From Chrysomallon squamiferum (Eukaryota; Mollusca; Gastropoda; Neomphalida; Peltospiridae): a stretch of DNA of 64,000 bases. The stretch's first letter is position 1, and each line of letters begins with the position of its first letter. The stretch is from assembly GCA_012295275.1 (NCBI GenBank), contig CM022667.1, forward strand, positions 20,519,910 through 20,583,909, written 5' to 3'. Shown here piece after piece: positions 52,068 through 63,626 of this stretch. The notes below the pieces were generated by a model, which was not told the origin of the DNA, made no database searches, and worked only from the letters and a program-made list of their open reading frames with translations. The position numbers and the translations under genes are program-made.

Positions 52068-52168
52068 TTTTGGTGACTACTGTTAATACTGCACACAGGA
52101 ACTGCTTGACGGATAATCCCTGTCACCAGAAAACCAAGCACATAAATAACCTAGTAAATAAACAACCT

Positions 52169-52170
52169 TG

Positions 52171-52203
<33 letters not shown>

Positions 52204-52420
52204 AAATTAAAAAAAAAAAAAAAAAAAATAAAATAAAAAAAAAAAAAAGCAATAAAAAAGTGAAAAGCAACTACAACAGGATGAAAACAAATAATAAAAT
52301 AATAATAGTAAAAATTTAAAAAAATTAAATAAAAATAAATAAAAAAGCAATAAACGAAAAGCGACTACGATAGAAAGAAAACAAATAACAAAATAATAAC
52401 AATAAAAAGAAAAAAATTAT
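52169..52420. repeat. Poly-A tracts and a duplicated A-rich segment
   Basis: Two long A runs, then two copies about 105 bases apart of gcaataaa followed by gaaaagc(a/g)actac and aaacaaataa. Confidence -1.
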
Positions 52421-53055
52421 TAATAATAATAACCATACAGAGTGAAATTCTCTTATCCGATACGATTGGGACTGAAAGTAATTCTAATTTCTTAATTTTT
52501 CGGATTTTTTAAATAATATAAGTAAATATTTCTTATACAGCTTATAAAAATAGTCTGCAGGATTTTATAAAAACATACAATATTTTTATAAAATATAAAA
52601 TAAAATACATGCAAAATAATCAGAAGATGTAAGATATAACTAATTGGGATTTAGGAATTTAGGACAAGGAATAAATATCTTAACATCAGCTTTGTAATTA
52701 GGGCTGCGGTTATTTTACTCCTTTTTGACGACTGTTGTTTTCCGTTTATTGTAATTACTACAGAGCTGGAACGGGAGAGATAATTCTCTAGAAAGGTAAA
52801 CAGCATCTCGGAAGACTAGAACGAAAGAGGTTAGCGAGTAACAGTAATACAAAATAGTCAAAATATGTACATCGTATTTAAATGTAGTTTGATGGTATAC
52901 TGAGGCAAACTAAATAGATATTATATATTATTATTATATTATTATTATTATTATTATTATTGATTGTCGTTTTTAAAATAAAATGATATGATTTCCTAAC
53001 AAACAAGATTAATTGCAATAAGATGCTTTTCAATATAATAAATAAATAAACAAAC

Positions 53056-53057
<2 letters not shown>

Positions 53058-53131
<74 letters not shown>
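53058..53131. repeat. (AG)n tract, 74 bases
   Basis: Pure GA/AG run upstream of the calbindin gene. Confidence -1.
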
Positions 53132-53134
<3 letters not shown>

Positions 53135-53622
53135 ATAGTTTCTCAGTAGTACAGTTTTGTAAAAATGGAATATAACAGAAATTTTAGAACTTTATAAAAC
53201 TTGCAAACGTACTATATTTCGCATTTACTATATAATATATTCCTACCATATTAAAATGATGTTATGATGTACACACAAAACAGTTCACAGGGATTTTGTA
53301 CGGTTTACTACAGTTCTTTTTATTTATAATTAATTTATTATTCTCTAGTAATTACACTACTGCAAAGTGATTTGTTACAGTTAATTACTAACAGTGAAAA
53401 GCAGCTCTCTTTGAAATGAAATGAATCAATGCAGTATTCATATTAGTCTTTGTACGAATGATTAAGGGGGGAAAATGAAACCTTGAAAAAAAATTAGTAT
53501 TTGTTTGAAACCTGTATCTCTATGGAGACAAGAATAATGAGAATGAAATGAAGTAAAGCAAAGAAAACGCAACGGACTAGTCCGAGTATCCTCAGGCGGA
53601 AAGCGGAGAACAACGTGACAGT

Positions 53623-53670
53623 CACGTGGATGTCTATCGCTGATTCACCGAGCGGCAAAGCTGTCACGTG
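53623..53670. promoter_or_regulatory. Pair of TCACGTG E-boxes
   Basis: CACGTG at 53623-53628 and 53665-53670, both preceded by gt/T as TCACGTG, the class bound by USF/MITF/Myc-type factors. About 2 kb upstream of the calbindin start. Confidence -1.
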
Positions 53671-54144
53671 CTAATCAGATGATCTTTATGTCACGGCAGA
53701 AGTCGATTCAAACGTGTCCGAAGATTTCCGAGGCGGTGATATATGATAGGATCTTGTGTTTCTTCATGTGGCATGTATATATGATGTTACATGGTTCTGT
53801 TTATGCGAACTCGAAAATGACCGATCTAAAGATATGTAAAAAGCTAGAATTTTTTATTAAACCTACATACTAGCCGGAATCATTGCTAATCGTGTGATTG
53901 TAAAGATTAGCAAATTAAAAACAAAAAAAAAAAAAAAAAAAAACCCACCAAACAAACAAACAAACAAACAAAGATACTCGCGATAGACACCTATCTTTGG
54001 CGGAGAATCAGCGATGTTCGTTCAAATGTGAACTCACTTGTTTCGAGGTGATGCTCGGGCTAACAACGATCGACGAACCTAGAATCTTGCCTGGCGGATG
54101 GTGCGCTGGGATAATAATGAAAAAGTGACAATAATAACAATTTG

Positions 54145-54304
<160 letters not shown>

Positions 54305-54938
54305 GTAATAATTGCTAAAGACTGGGAAATCGCGAATGTTAATTTTAACTTTAAAATTTACCGAAATATTAAATATTAGTACATATAACAGCTATAATCA
54401 TACAGTAATATAATAAATGTAAGAACAATATACAGACATACAAACAGTGTAAATAAAGAAAAATGTACAGTAGAAAATGTAGGTTGGTTGAAGTTAACTT
54501 AATAGAACCTAAAGGCAAAGTTTCAAGTTCCCATTTTGCAATTTTTCCAGATTTGGTCCGGATTTCCCAATCTGTAAATCGAGGTCCATGAAATTGAGGA
54601 TCAACATTATTTATTAATATCTGAGATAAAATCCCAAATTTTGATCGTGTTAAAACATTTGTTTTGTTAAACTTTCAAATTTTAAACAAATATTTCAGTA
54701 ATCAGAATCTTTTCTGTTTATTCTAAACAGTTAATCTAAATTTAATTTGAAGTAAAATGAGATAACTCTCATACAACGAATGTATTCAAAACAAATAAAG
54801 GAATTCAGTTGAATGTAGCCGTGAATGCTGTAACGACAGGTTTTCACAGATCCAATACGCACCCTCTCGTGTGATATGATTTATTAATCAAGTAACTATT
54901 GTATAGGCCACCTCAAATCAGACTTTTTAAAAAAATGT

Positions 54939-55307
54939 TAAATTAGTTATTTAATAAAATAATTATGAAAAAAAATACAACCCAAATCTATAGTTTTTAA
55001 ATTTTTTTTCAGTTCGTATGCTCTGGGTAAACCTTTCTTCAGAATAAAGATGATCTCGCTGTAAAACTCACCTAAGGACCTGTTCGAAAATATGTGAACG
55101 TTATTAATATTGTTTTCTAATGTATCTAGAAAGACCCCTAAAAAAATACATGTAGCATTATAATCCTTGATCTACAAAACAACCATTGTCTCTTTTAGAA
55201 AAGGTTTTTATATCAGCCATATTCACCACTACTACCACTACACTACCATCACCATTACTACCACTACTACTACAATACCATCAGCATTACCACCACCACC
55301 ACTACTA
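54939..55307. repeat. Left arm of a 369-bp inverted repeat
   Basis: Its reverse complement is at 59363-59731 with the same length and essentially no mismatches, except one 11-base A/T tract. The arm includes non-repetitive sequence and its last 80 bases run into the ACC array. Confidence -1.
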
Positions 55308-57608
55308 TTACTAAACTACCATCACCATTACCACCACCACCACCACCACTACTACTACTACACTACCATCACCATTACCACCACCACCACCACTACTACT
55401 ACACTACCATCACCATTACCACCACCACCACCACCACTACTACTACACTACCATCACCATTACCACCACCACCACCACTACTACTATACTACCATCACCA
55501 TTACCACCACCACCACCACCACTATACTACCATCACCATTACCACCACTACTACTACACTACCATCACCATTACCACCACTACTACTACACTACCATCAC
55601 CATTACCACCACTACTACTACACTACCACCACCACCACCACTACTACTACACTACCATCACCATTACCACCACCACCACCACCACTATACTACCATCACC
55701 ATTACCACCACTACTACTACACTACCATCACCATTACCACCACTACTACTACACTACCACCACCACCACCACCACTACTACTACACTACCACCACCACCA
55801 CCACTACTACTACACTACCATCACCATTACCACCACCACCACCACTACTACTACACTACCATCACCATTACCACCACCACCACCACCACTACTACACTAC
55901 ATCACCATTCACCACCACCACCACTACTACTACACTACCATCACCCACCACCACCACCACCACCACCACTATACTACCATCACCATTACCACCACTACTA
56001 CTACACTACCATCACCATTACCACCACTACTACTACACTACCATCACCATTACCACCACTACTACTACACTACCACCACCACCACCACCACTACTACACT
56101 ACTACCATCACCACCACCACCACCACCACCACTACTACTACACTACCATCACCATTACCACCACCACTACTACACTACCATCACCATTACCACCACCACT
56201 ATACTACCATCACCATTACCACCACTACTACTACACCACCATCACCACCACCACCACCACCACCACCACCACCACTACTACTACACTACCATCACCATTA
56301 CCACCACTACTACTACACAACCATCACCATTACCACCACCACCACCACCACTACACTACCATCACCATTACCACCACCACCACTACTACTACACTACCAT
56401 CACCATTACCACCACCACCACTACTACTACACTACCATCACCATTACCACCACCACTACTACTACTACTACTACACTACCATCACCATTACCACCACCAC
56501 CACCACTACTACTACACTACCATCACCATTACCACCACCACCACCACTACTACTACACTACCATCACCATTACCACCACCACCACCACTACTACTACACT
56601 ACCATCACCATTACCACCACTACTACTACACTACCATCACCATTACCACCACCACCACCACCACCACTACACTACCATCACCATTACCACCACCACCACC
56701 ACTACTACTACACTACCATCACCATTACCACCACTACTACTACACTACCATCACCACCACCACCACCACCACCACCACTACTACTACACTACCATCACCA
56801 TTACCACCACCACCACCACCACTACACTACTATCACCATTACCACCACCACCACCACCACTACACTACCATCACCATTACCACCACTACTACTACACTAC
56901 CATCACCATTACCACCACCACCACCACCACTACACACCACCATCACCATTACCACCACTACTACTACACTACCATCACCATTACCACCACCACCACTACC
57001 ACTACACTACCAACACCATTACCACCACCACAACCACTACTACTACACTACCATCACCATTACCACCACCACCACCACCACCACCCCCACTACACTACCA
57101 TCACCACCACCACCACTACTACACTACCATCACCATTACTACGACCACCACCACTACTACTACACTACCATCACCACCACCACCACTACTACACTACCAT
57201 CACCATTACTACGACGACCACCACCACCACTACACTACCATCACCATTACCACCACCACTACTACACTACCATCACCATTACCACCACCACTACTACACT
57301 ACCATCACCATTACCACCAACACCACCACCACTATTACACTACCATCACCATTACCACCACCACCACTACTACACTACCATCACCATTACCACCAACACC
57401 ACCAACACTACTACACTACCATCACCATTACCACCACCACCACTACACTACCATCACCATTACCACCACCACTACTACACTACCATCACCATTACCACCA
57501 ACACCACCACCACTACTACACTACCATCACCATTACCACCACTACTCCTACTACTACACTACCATCAACATTACCACCACCACCACCACCACCACCACTA
57601 CTACGACT
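55224..57608. repeat. 2.4-kb ACC/ACT trinucleotide-derived satellite
   Basis: Higher-order units of ctactacactaccatcacca, then ttaccacc and a variable (acc)n or (act)n run, repeated dozens of times. The plus strand has almost no G, so stop codons are nearly impossible and an 863-codon frame results by composition. The minus strand has many (GGT)4 to (GGT)10 runs able to form G-quadruplexes. Confidence -1.
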
Positions 57609-57743
57609 ATTACTGCCGCTGCTGCTGCTATTTCTGCTACAATTAACAACAACAACAATAAGCAAATAAATAGTATTTATTTCGTGACTTTTTTAAAATG
57701 TACAAAGTTAAAATGTTCTGCAATGGAATTTAATATAAAAAAT

Positions 57744-59330
57744 AATCGCGTTTATTGATTCAGTCATCATTTTCTTTGAATTCTGAAAATGTATTGTTAA
57801 CATCAAATTCTCTCTAATATAAAAACGACAAAGTAATAATAATAAAAAATAAATAAAATATTAACAACAATTGCATGATTTTGTGAACTAATGGTTTTAA
57901 ATTATATCTAATAAAAATTATTAATTAATTGAAAAAACACAAACCCACACACACATAAAAAAAATCAAACAACAACAACATTAAATTCTATTGATAAACC
58001 CAGAATAGCTAGTGCCTAGCATGTATTGTAATTCAAGAAAATATATCAGTCCAAGGAACATAACTCTGGTTAACATGGAATGAGAATGATGGAGAAAAAA
58101 AAACTGATTATCGGTTATATGGAGTGAATGACGAAAATTATAAATCCAGATATTATTATTATCAAAAATTGATTCAATCATCATTTTCTTTGAATTCTTA
58201 AGTAATATATTTACTGTTAACATCAAATCCGCCCTAATATAAAAACGACAACGTAATAATAATAAAAAATATTAAAAATATTAACAACGATTGCATGATT
58301 TTGTGAACTAATGGTTTTAATTTTTTTTTTAAATTAGTTAATTAATAAAAAAAAAAAAAAAAAAAAAATCCCACCTAAGCACAAAAACAACAACAAAAAA
58401 AACACCCAAAAAACCAAAACCCCACGAAACATTAAATTCTATTGATAAACACAGAATAGCTAGTACATAGCAGTATTGTAATTCAAGAAAATGTATCAGT
58501 CCAAGGAACATAACTCTGGTTAACATGGAATGAGAATGATAAAAAAAAAAAAAACTGTTACTATCGGTTATATGGAGTGAGTGACGAAAATTAGAAATCC
58601 AGAAATATTATTATTATTATTATTATTATATAGTAGTAGTAGTAGTAGTAGGTGCCCTTTTCATAGGCTATTACGCGTTTATATTCGTTCGGACATTCTC
58701 TACATATTATGACATTTTATACACTGCAGTAAAAAAATGTAATCGCATTTATTGATTCAGTCATCATTTTCTTTGAATTCTGAAGATTTATTGTTAACAT
58801 CAAATCCTCTCAAATATAAAAACGACAACGTAATAATAATAAAAACTATAAAAAAAAAAGTATATATTAACAACAATTGCATGATTTTGTGAACTAACGG
58901 TTTTAAATAATATCTGAAAAAAAAAAAAAAAAAGAAGAAGAAGAAAAGTAGTAGAAACAGAAAAGAACCATTAAATTATATTGATTAAACACAGAACAGC
59001 TAGTGCCTAGCAGGTATTGTAATTCAAGAAAATATATCAGTCCAAGGAACATAACTCTGGTTAACACGGAATGAGAATGAAACAAAAAACAAAACAAAAC
59101 TTTGATTATCGGGTATGGAGTGAGGGACGAAAATTAAAATCAAGAAATTATATTAATATTATTATTAGTAGTAGTAGTAGTAGAATTATTTAGTTAGTTA
59201 GTAGTAGTAGTATTGGGTGCTTTTTAATAGTAGTAGTAGTAGTAATAGTAGTAGTAGCTTCAGTAGTTTCGCTATTACGCGTTTGCATTTATTTGGACAT
59301 TCTGTGAAGTGAAGTGAAAAAAATTGACGT
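57744..59330. repeat. Three tandem copies of a 420-590-bp unit
   Basis: Copies begin at about 57744, 58167 and 58740. Each has attgattcagtcatcatttt, then gcatgattttgtgaactaa, then gtccaaggaacataactctg. Copies two and three also carry a tail with ggtgc and tattacgcgttt. Differences are mainly in A/T runs. No coding frame persists across copies. Confidence -1.
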
Positions 59331-59362
59331 GCTAATCAGAGCAAGCTGTTGTGAAGCACATG

Positions 59363-59731
59363 TAGTAGTGGTGGTGGTGGTAATGCTGATGGTATTGTAG
59401 TAGTAGTGGTAGTAATGGTGATGGTAGTGTAGTGGTAGTAGTGGTGAATATGGCTGATATAAAAACCTTTTCTAAAAGAGACAATGGTTGTTTTGTAGAT
59501 CAAGGATTATAATGCTACATGTATTTTTTTAGGGGTCTTTCTAGATACATTAGAAAACAATATTAATAACGTTCACATATTTTCGAACAGGTCCTTAGGT
59601 GAGTTTTACAGCGAGATCATCTTTATTCTGAAGAAAGGTTTACCCAGAGCATACGAACTGAAATTTTTTTTAAAAACTATAGATTTGGGTTGTATTTTTT
59701 TTCATAATTATTTTATTAAATAACTAATTTA
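59363..59731. repeat. Right arm of the 369-bp inverted repeat
   Basis: Reverse complement of 54939-55307. It begins with (GTA)/(GGT) sequence copied from the start of the ACC array and ends next to the truncated Tc1-like fragment. Confidence -1.
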
Positions 59732-59737
59732 TTAAAT

Positions 59738-59990
59738 AACTCGTGGACCTTGCACAGTTGGTGCAATCCGTTCAGCTGGCAGCGTTAGGTCATGGACATG
59801 GAAGCGAACAATATGACGATCTTGGACGATTCTTTGTGTTCGTTATTGGTCTTTTCTCCTGTGGAGTCTAGTGGTTTGTGGCGTCCAAATCAATGTGCAA
59901 CGACTGCACTCGAAATGTCAACTTGAAGAATGCCTAAGGCATGTATATGTTCCTCAGCTGTCAGCCTTGCCATCATTTGTTCATAACAGA
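59738..59990 (-). pseudogene. Tc1/mariner-like transposase N-terminal fragment
   Basis: On the minus strand MMARLTAEEHIHALGILQ is followed by VDISSAVVAH and, after a stop and a frameshift, RIVQDRHIVRFHVHDLTLPA then ERIAPTVQ. This matches the paired helix-turn-helix DNA-binding region of Tc1-like transposases (EER.AVGML; QDRYIR..HLRDR). The catalytic domain is missing, and the match stops within about ten bases of the inverted-repeat edge. Confidence -1.
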
Positions 59991-61212
59991 CCATCTTTTA
60001 CCCCGCAGTCAGCACGATTTGCACATTCAGTTTCCTACTAGGAAGGCAGTGTATTTTGTTTTGATTTTGTGTTTCATGTAACCATCTTCATGCATGATCT
60101 GTAAGGCAGTAGTCATTGATATTTTTAATGCTGGTAAGGTTTTTTTATTATTATTAACTGTTGGTGCGTTTTCAAAGCTGCTCAGTAATATAAGAAAGTT
60201 AGAAATTACATCACAAAGATACTATATATATATATATAGCTTGATAATGGACTGTATCAGATAGAGTGCTTTTCTGTAGGCCTATGACGTTTTCTCTCGG
60301 ACAAGTGAAAATACTAAAGTTCATCTTCTGTATGTGGTTCAGTCAACTGCTCAACACTGTCTTTAAGTTCATCTAAGGCGTTACCACCATGTGCACATCT
60401 GTCATTTCCTTGCCAGTTTCACTATAATGTCTTTGGCATTGTTGTAGTTAAAATTTGGAAAAGGTGGGTTTTGCTTATTGCACAAGTTCATCAAATTTTC
60501 ATAAATTTTTATACTGAAGTGAACAGTACTAACATACACGAACATGTACAAGGTCTAATTTCTGAACGGCTTTGTTGACTTGTAGCAAACGGCAACAAAC
60601 TGTGTTGTTGTTTTGTTAGATGCTGCATAAACACAAATTCCACTCTTCCATTTTCTGCAAAAGACCGTTAGCATGAAGTCTGATATAATCAAAATATTAA
60701 ATAAATAAAAATAATTCAATAAATCAATAAAGTAAAATAAAACAAAATAAAATTACATTATATTAAATAAAATTAAAAACGAAAATTGACGTACTTCCGG
60801 GATGAATATTACACGCAACAAATTTATGTTACACCGGTATCTTTCAAAATAGTGCGTGATGGTAAAGAAATTATCCAGACAGAAAAGACAAATACAAGAA
60901 AACGCTGAGCCTGGTAAGCAATAGAAGTTTATATTTATGATATCTGTTTTTCTTATTTGATAATATGACAAAATTTATTACAGCTGTCACTCGAATAAGC
61001 CAACACTAATAACAGCAGGCGGAATGAAATCTGCTTAAACTTAAAGTGCTTTGTGAGTGTGACGTTTGCGGGAAGACTCGTGCCTCTGCTGTCTCGCTGA
61101 TACTAATCTAAAGTTCTTCATGCACTTCTTATAACAAGGCTAGCAGATTGGCTTTATTTGCAGAAGTTGTGCAAAATATGTATTATATCTGGTAATAATG
61201 ATTTTGATGAAT
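59991..61212. other. No gene recognised
   Basis: Ordinary AT-rich sequence with a short (TA)n at about 60221-60237. Open frames are short and unremarkable. Confidence -1.
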
Positions 61213-61247
61213 ATATACTATTCAACAAAAAGTAGGGCATATCACAT
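61211..61247. repeat. Left terminal inverted repeat of the Tc1-like element
   Basis: Contains tatatactat and aaaagtaggg, matched in inverse at 63590-63626. Confidence -1.
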
Positions 61248-63624
61248 AATTAAAAAGTCATCAAAAGGACATTTTTGTTGTTTTAATGCGATAAACCATG
61301 TAAACACGATACAGTATTTCAGTATTCAGTAGTTTTCATGTGAAGAAGTACATCTACTGTCCGAGTTTCCACCAAGAGGAAAGAAAATTACATATACATA
61401 CAATGAATAGAATGGTAGTTACTGGTGACCCCAAGTCTCATAAACATTATGGTAACATGGTTTTTATTACAACCTGCCCAGTACAGTAGCTCTACAAAAG
61501 AAAAGAAAATGTCTAATTATAACACTAGTTTTGTCTTCCAAAAACAATATATCAACAAAGCATTCAAGGATTGAAGAATTTCATGAAATGCTAAATTTTC
61601 TGCAAGCCATAGTCACATAGTGTTTTCTTTGTAATGCAGTTCTGCATCCTCTAGTGACTGTTGAGAGCCAATAAAAAAATGTTTATGTTCATTATGATTA
61701 TTGTTAAATGAAACAGAGTTAATTTAATTTCTGATCTGTAAGTATGGGTGCCTTTGAAAGAGTAACAGATGAAATATTTTAGAGTTTATTTGCCAACAAA
61801 TGAATTTTGGTTTAGTAATGACCAACCCAAGCTGACAAGTCATTTAAAATGAGACAATAATTAGGCAGAATTCATTTGGCAGATATACTCTCAGATATAT
61901 TTCCTTTTGAAGACCTATAATACTTGGCATGTTGGATACAAACCATTAAACTGCATCAAACATGTTAGTGCACTGTCTAGTAGGTATGTGACAAAATCAT
62001 ACTTTAATCATTACCTGAGTTCACGCTGTCCGTGCTAGCATTTGCATCATACGTGACATACAGCGCTACCATAGTTATTTGCCCTTTTTTTAAATTCCAA
62101 GAATAAAAACATTTTAGTCATTTAGTACACATATTTGTCCACTGCTTTCCTTTTCAATTTTTCCTTTTGCTGTTCCAGTATTTATGATTTTCTGGCCAAA
62201 AATATCTTTTTAAAATTATCCATGCACAAAAATAAAATGAAGTTTGGCAACTTTCAAAACTAGTCTACCTTGCAGATCAAGTAGTTCATCATTATTTTTA
62301 TTTCACAGTGTGGTGTGGAAATCTATCTTAACAGAATCACTGCCATAGGCCTTTGAAAGAAGTGTAATTTTTTTCATTGTATTGTGATACAAATGTTAGG
62401 TTTTTCTGCCCTTGGAAAATTTTAGGCTTTTTTATCCTGCTACCTTTTTGGTAGAAACACCAAATTGACCATAATGTGAAAATGCAGTCAGTATTGTGTA
62501 AATCATCCTCTGTTTGCAAGACAGACACAAATTTGATGTGGCAAAACTCCAGGGTAAGCTTGGTTAAAGTTATTCCACTCATCCTGCATAGCAATGACAA
62601 ATATATGGCAAGTGGTAAGCAGCTGTTGTCATTGAGGTAAGAATCTACCAAGCATATATATATAGGTCAGTAGGTGAGTGCCAGCCATGGTAAAGTGGTC
62701 AAGTTTTGAGCCTGGAGGTAAACGGTAACAATGCTGGCTCTATGTGCCTTGGCACTGTCATCTTGAAGGTAAAATGTCAGCCATGACAGTGTGTTCTGCA
62801 AAGATGTTGTGTTAGTGCAGATCAGTGAGACATCCATTGACAATGTGCAAAATAACTGTGATACCACACTATATCATAATGGACCCAGTATGACAATGCC
62901 ACACTCAGTTCATCTGTCATGAATGTCCTTAGTGAACTTGCATTCATCAGAAAACATGACATTCACTAATTGTCCCAGCAGTGGGCTCATGACACCAATG
63001 ACATCTTTCATAAATGTGACAGTTCAATAAAATATGGAATGATTCAAAGGTGCCATGCATGCAAATGCCACCTACATAGCCAATTTATAATTATCTGGCT
63101 ATTCATTGACATCTGTGCTGTGTGAAGCTTGTATCTGAATATGGTTTCTGATGTATGAATGAAGTGATCCTTTGAGATATTGTAATCCCTGGTTTGATTA
63201 GAGCAATGATTATTATGAACATTATATGCCTGATGGAAACATGGCCATAATCTGCTTATCAATAGTTGTGACACATTCAGCATTCAGACTACATGCCAAG
63301 CACATGAATACTCACCAGTGTGTTATCAGGTGACATCAATGCATGTAGAAATGTATAAATTCAAAACAAACTGCTGCAGTTGAATGTTTGAGTAATAAAG
63401 AGTATCACTGGAATGGCTAGGAATTACCTGTTCACTTTAATACAAACCACACAGTGCATCCCTGTGATATTAATATGGACCATGTGCAAAATGTCTTTGC
63501 AATCTTTATGGCAGGTATTGAACATTCTAACATGGTTCTGTTTCTTTTCAGCTTCAGATTCTCCATAATTAAAAATTAATGGAATGAAATGAATATCCCC
63601 TACTTTTTTTATATAGTATATATT
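61213..63624 (-). mobile_element. Decayed Tc1/mariner-like transposon
   Basis: The left end atatatactattcaacaaaa, agtagggcatat and the reverse complement of the right end atatatactatataaaaaaa, gtaggggatat match over most of 30 bases, forming terminal inverted repeats beside TA. The 2.4-kb interior contains the transposase remnant at 62488-63290 on the minus strand. It is longer than the 1.3-1.8 kb common for Tc1, so it may include other inserted DNA. Confidence -1.
62488..63290 (-). pseudogene. Tc1/mariner-like transposase, broken by stops and frameshifts
   Basis: Segments in order on the minus strand, in more than one frame: an HTH-like stretch (QIIINWLCRWHLHA), VMFSDECKF (first catalytic Asp region, compare LFSDESRF), FYLQDDSAKAHRASIV (compare QQDNARPHTARI, second Asp), LPWLALTY (compare LPWPALSPD), and AMQDEWNNF with a terminal FTQY before the stop at 62488. 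The order and motifs fit a Tc1-type transposase. Several stops make it inactive. Confidence -1.
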
Positions 63625-63626
63625 TT
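63590..63626. repeat. Right terminal inverted repeat of the Tc1-like element
   Basis: Contains ccctacttttttt and atagtatata, the inverse of the left end. Confidence -1.

Larger units (their letters stand above)
52421..54144. other. Upstream intergenic DNA
   Basis: Contains (AG)n at 53058-53131 and a GC-richer patch at 53570-53690 with two CACGTG E-boxes. The patch partly repeats in inverted form near 53990-54018. No gene recognised. Confidence -1.

Noticed and set aside
55167-57758. An 863-codon open frame on the plus strand (Thr/His/Pro/Tyr runs)
   Set aside because: It is the ACC/ACT satellite read as protein. With almost no G on this strand stops are nearly excluded in any frame, and the peptide is only repeat-derived.
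62337-63283. Three separate small minus-strand genes
   Set aside because: They are pieces of one broken Tc1-like transposase read in different frames.
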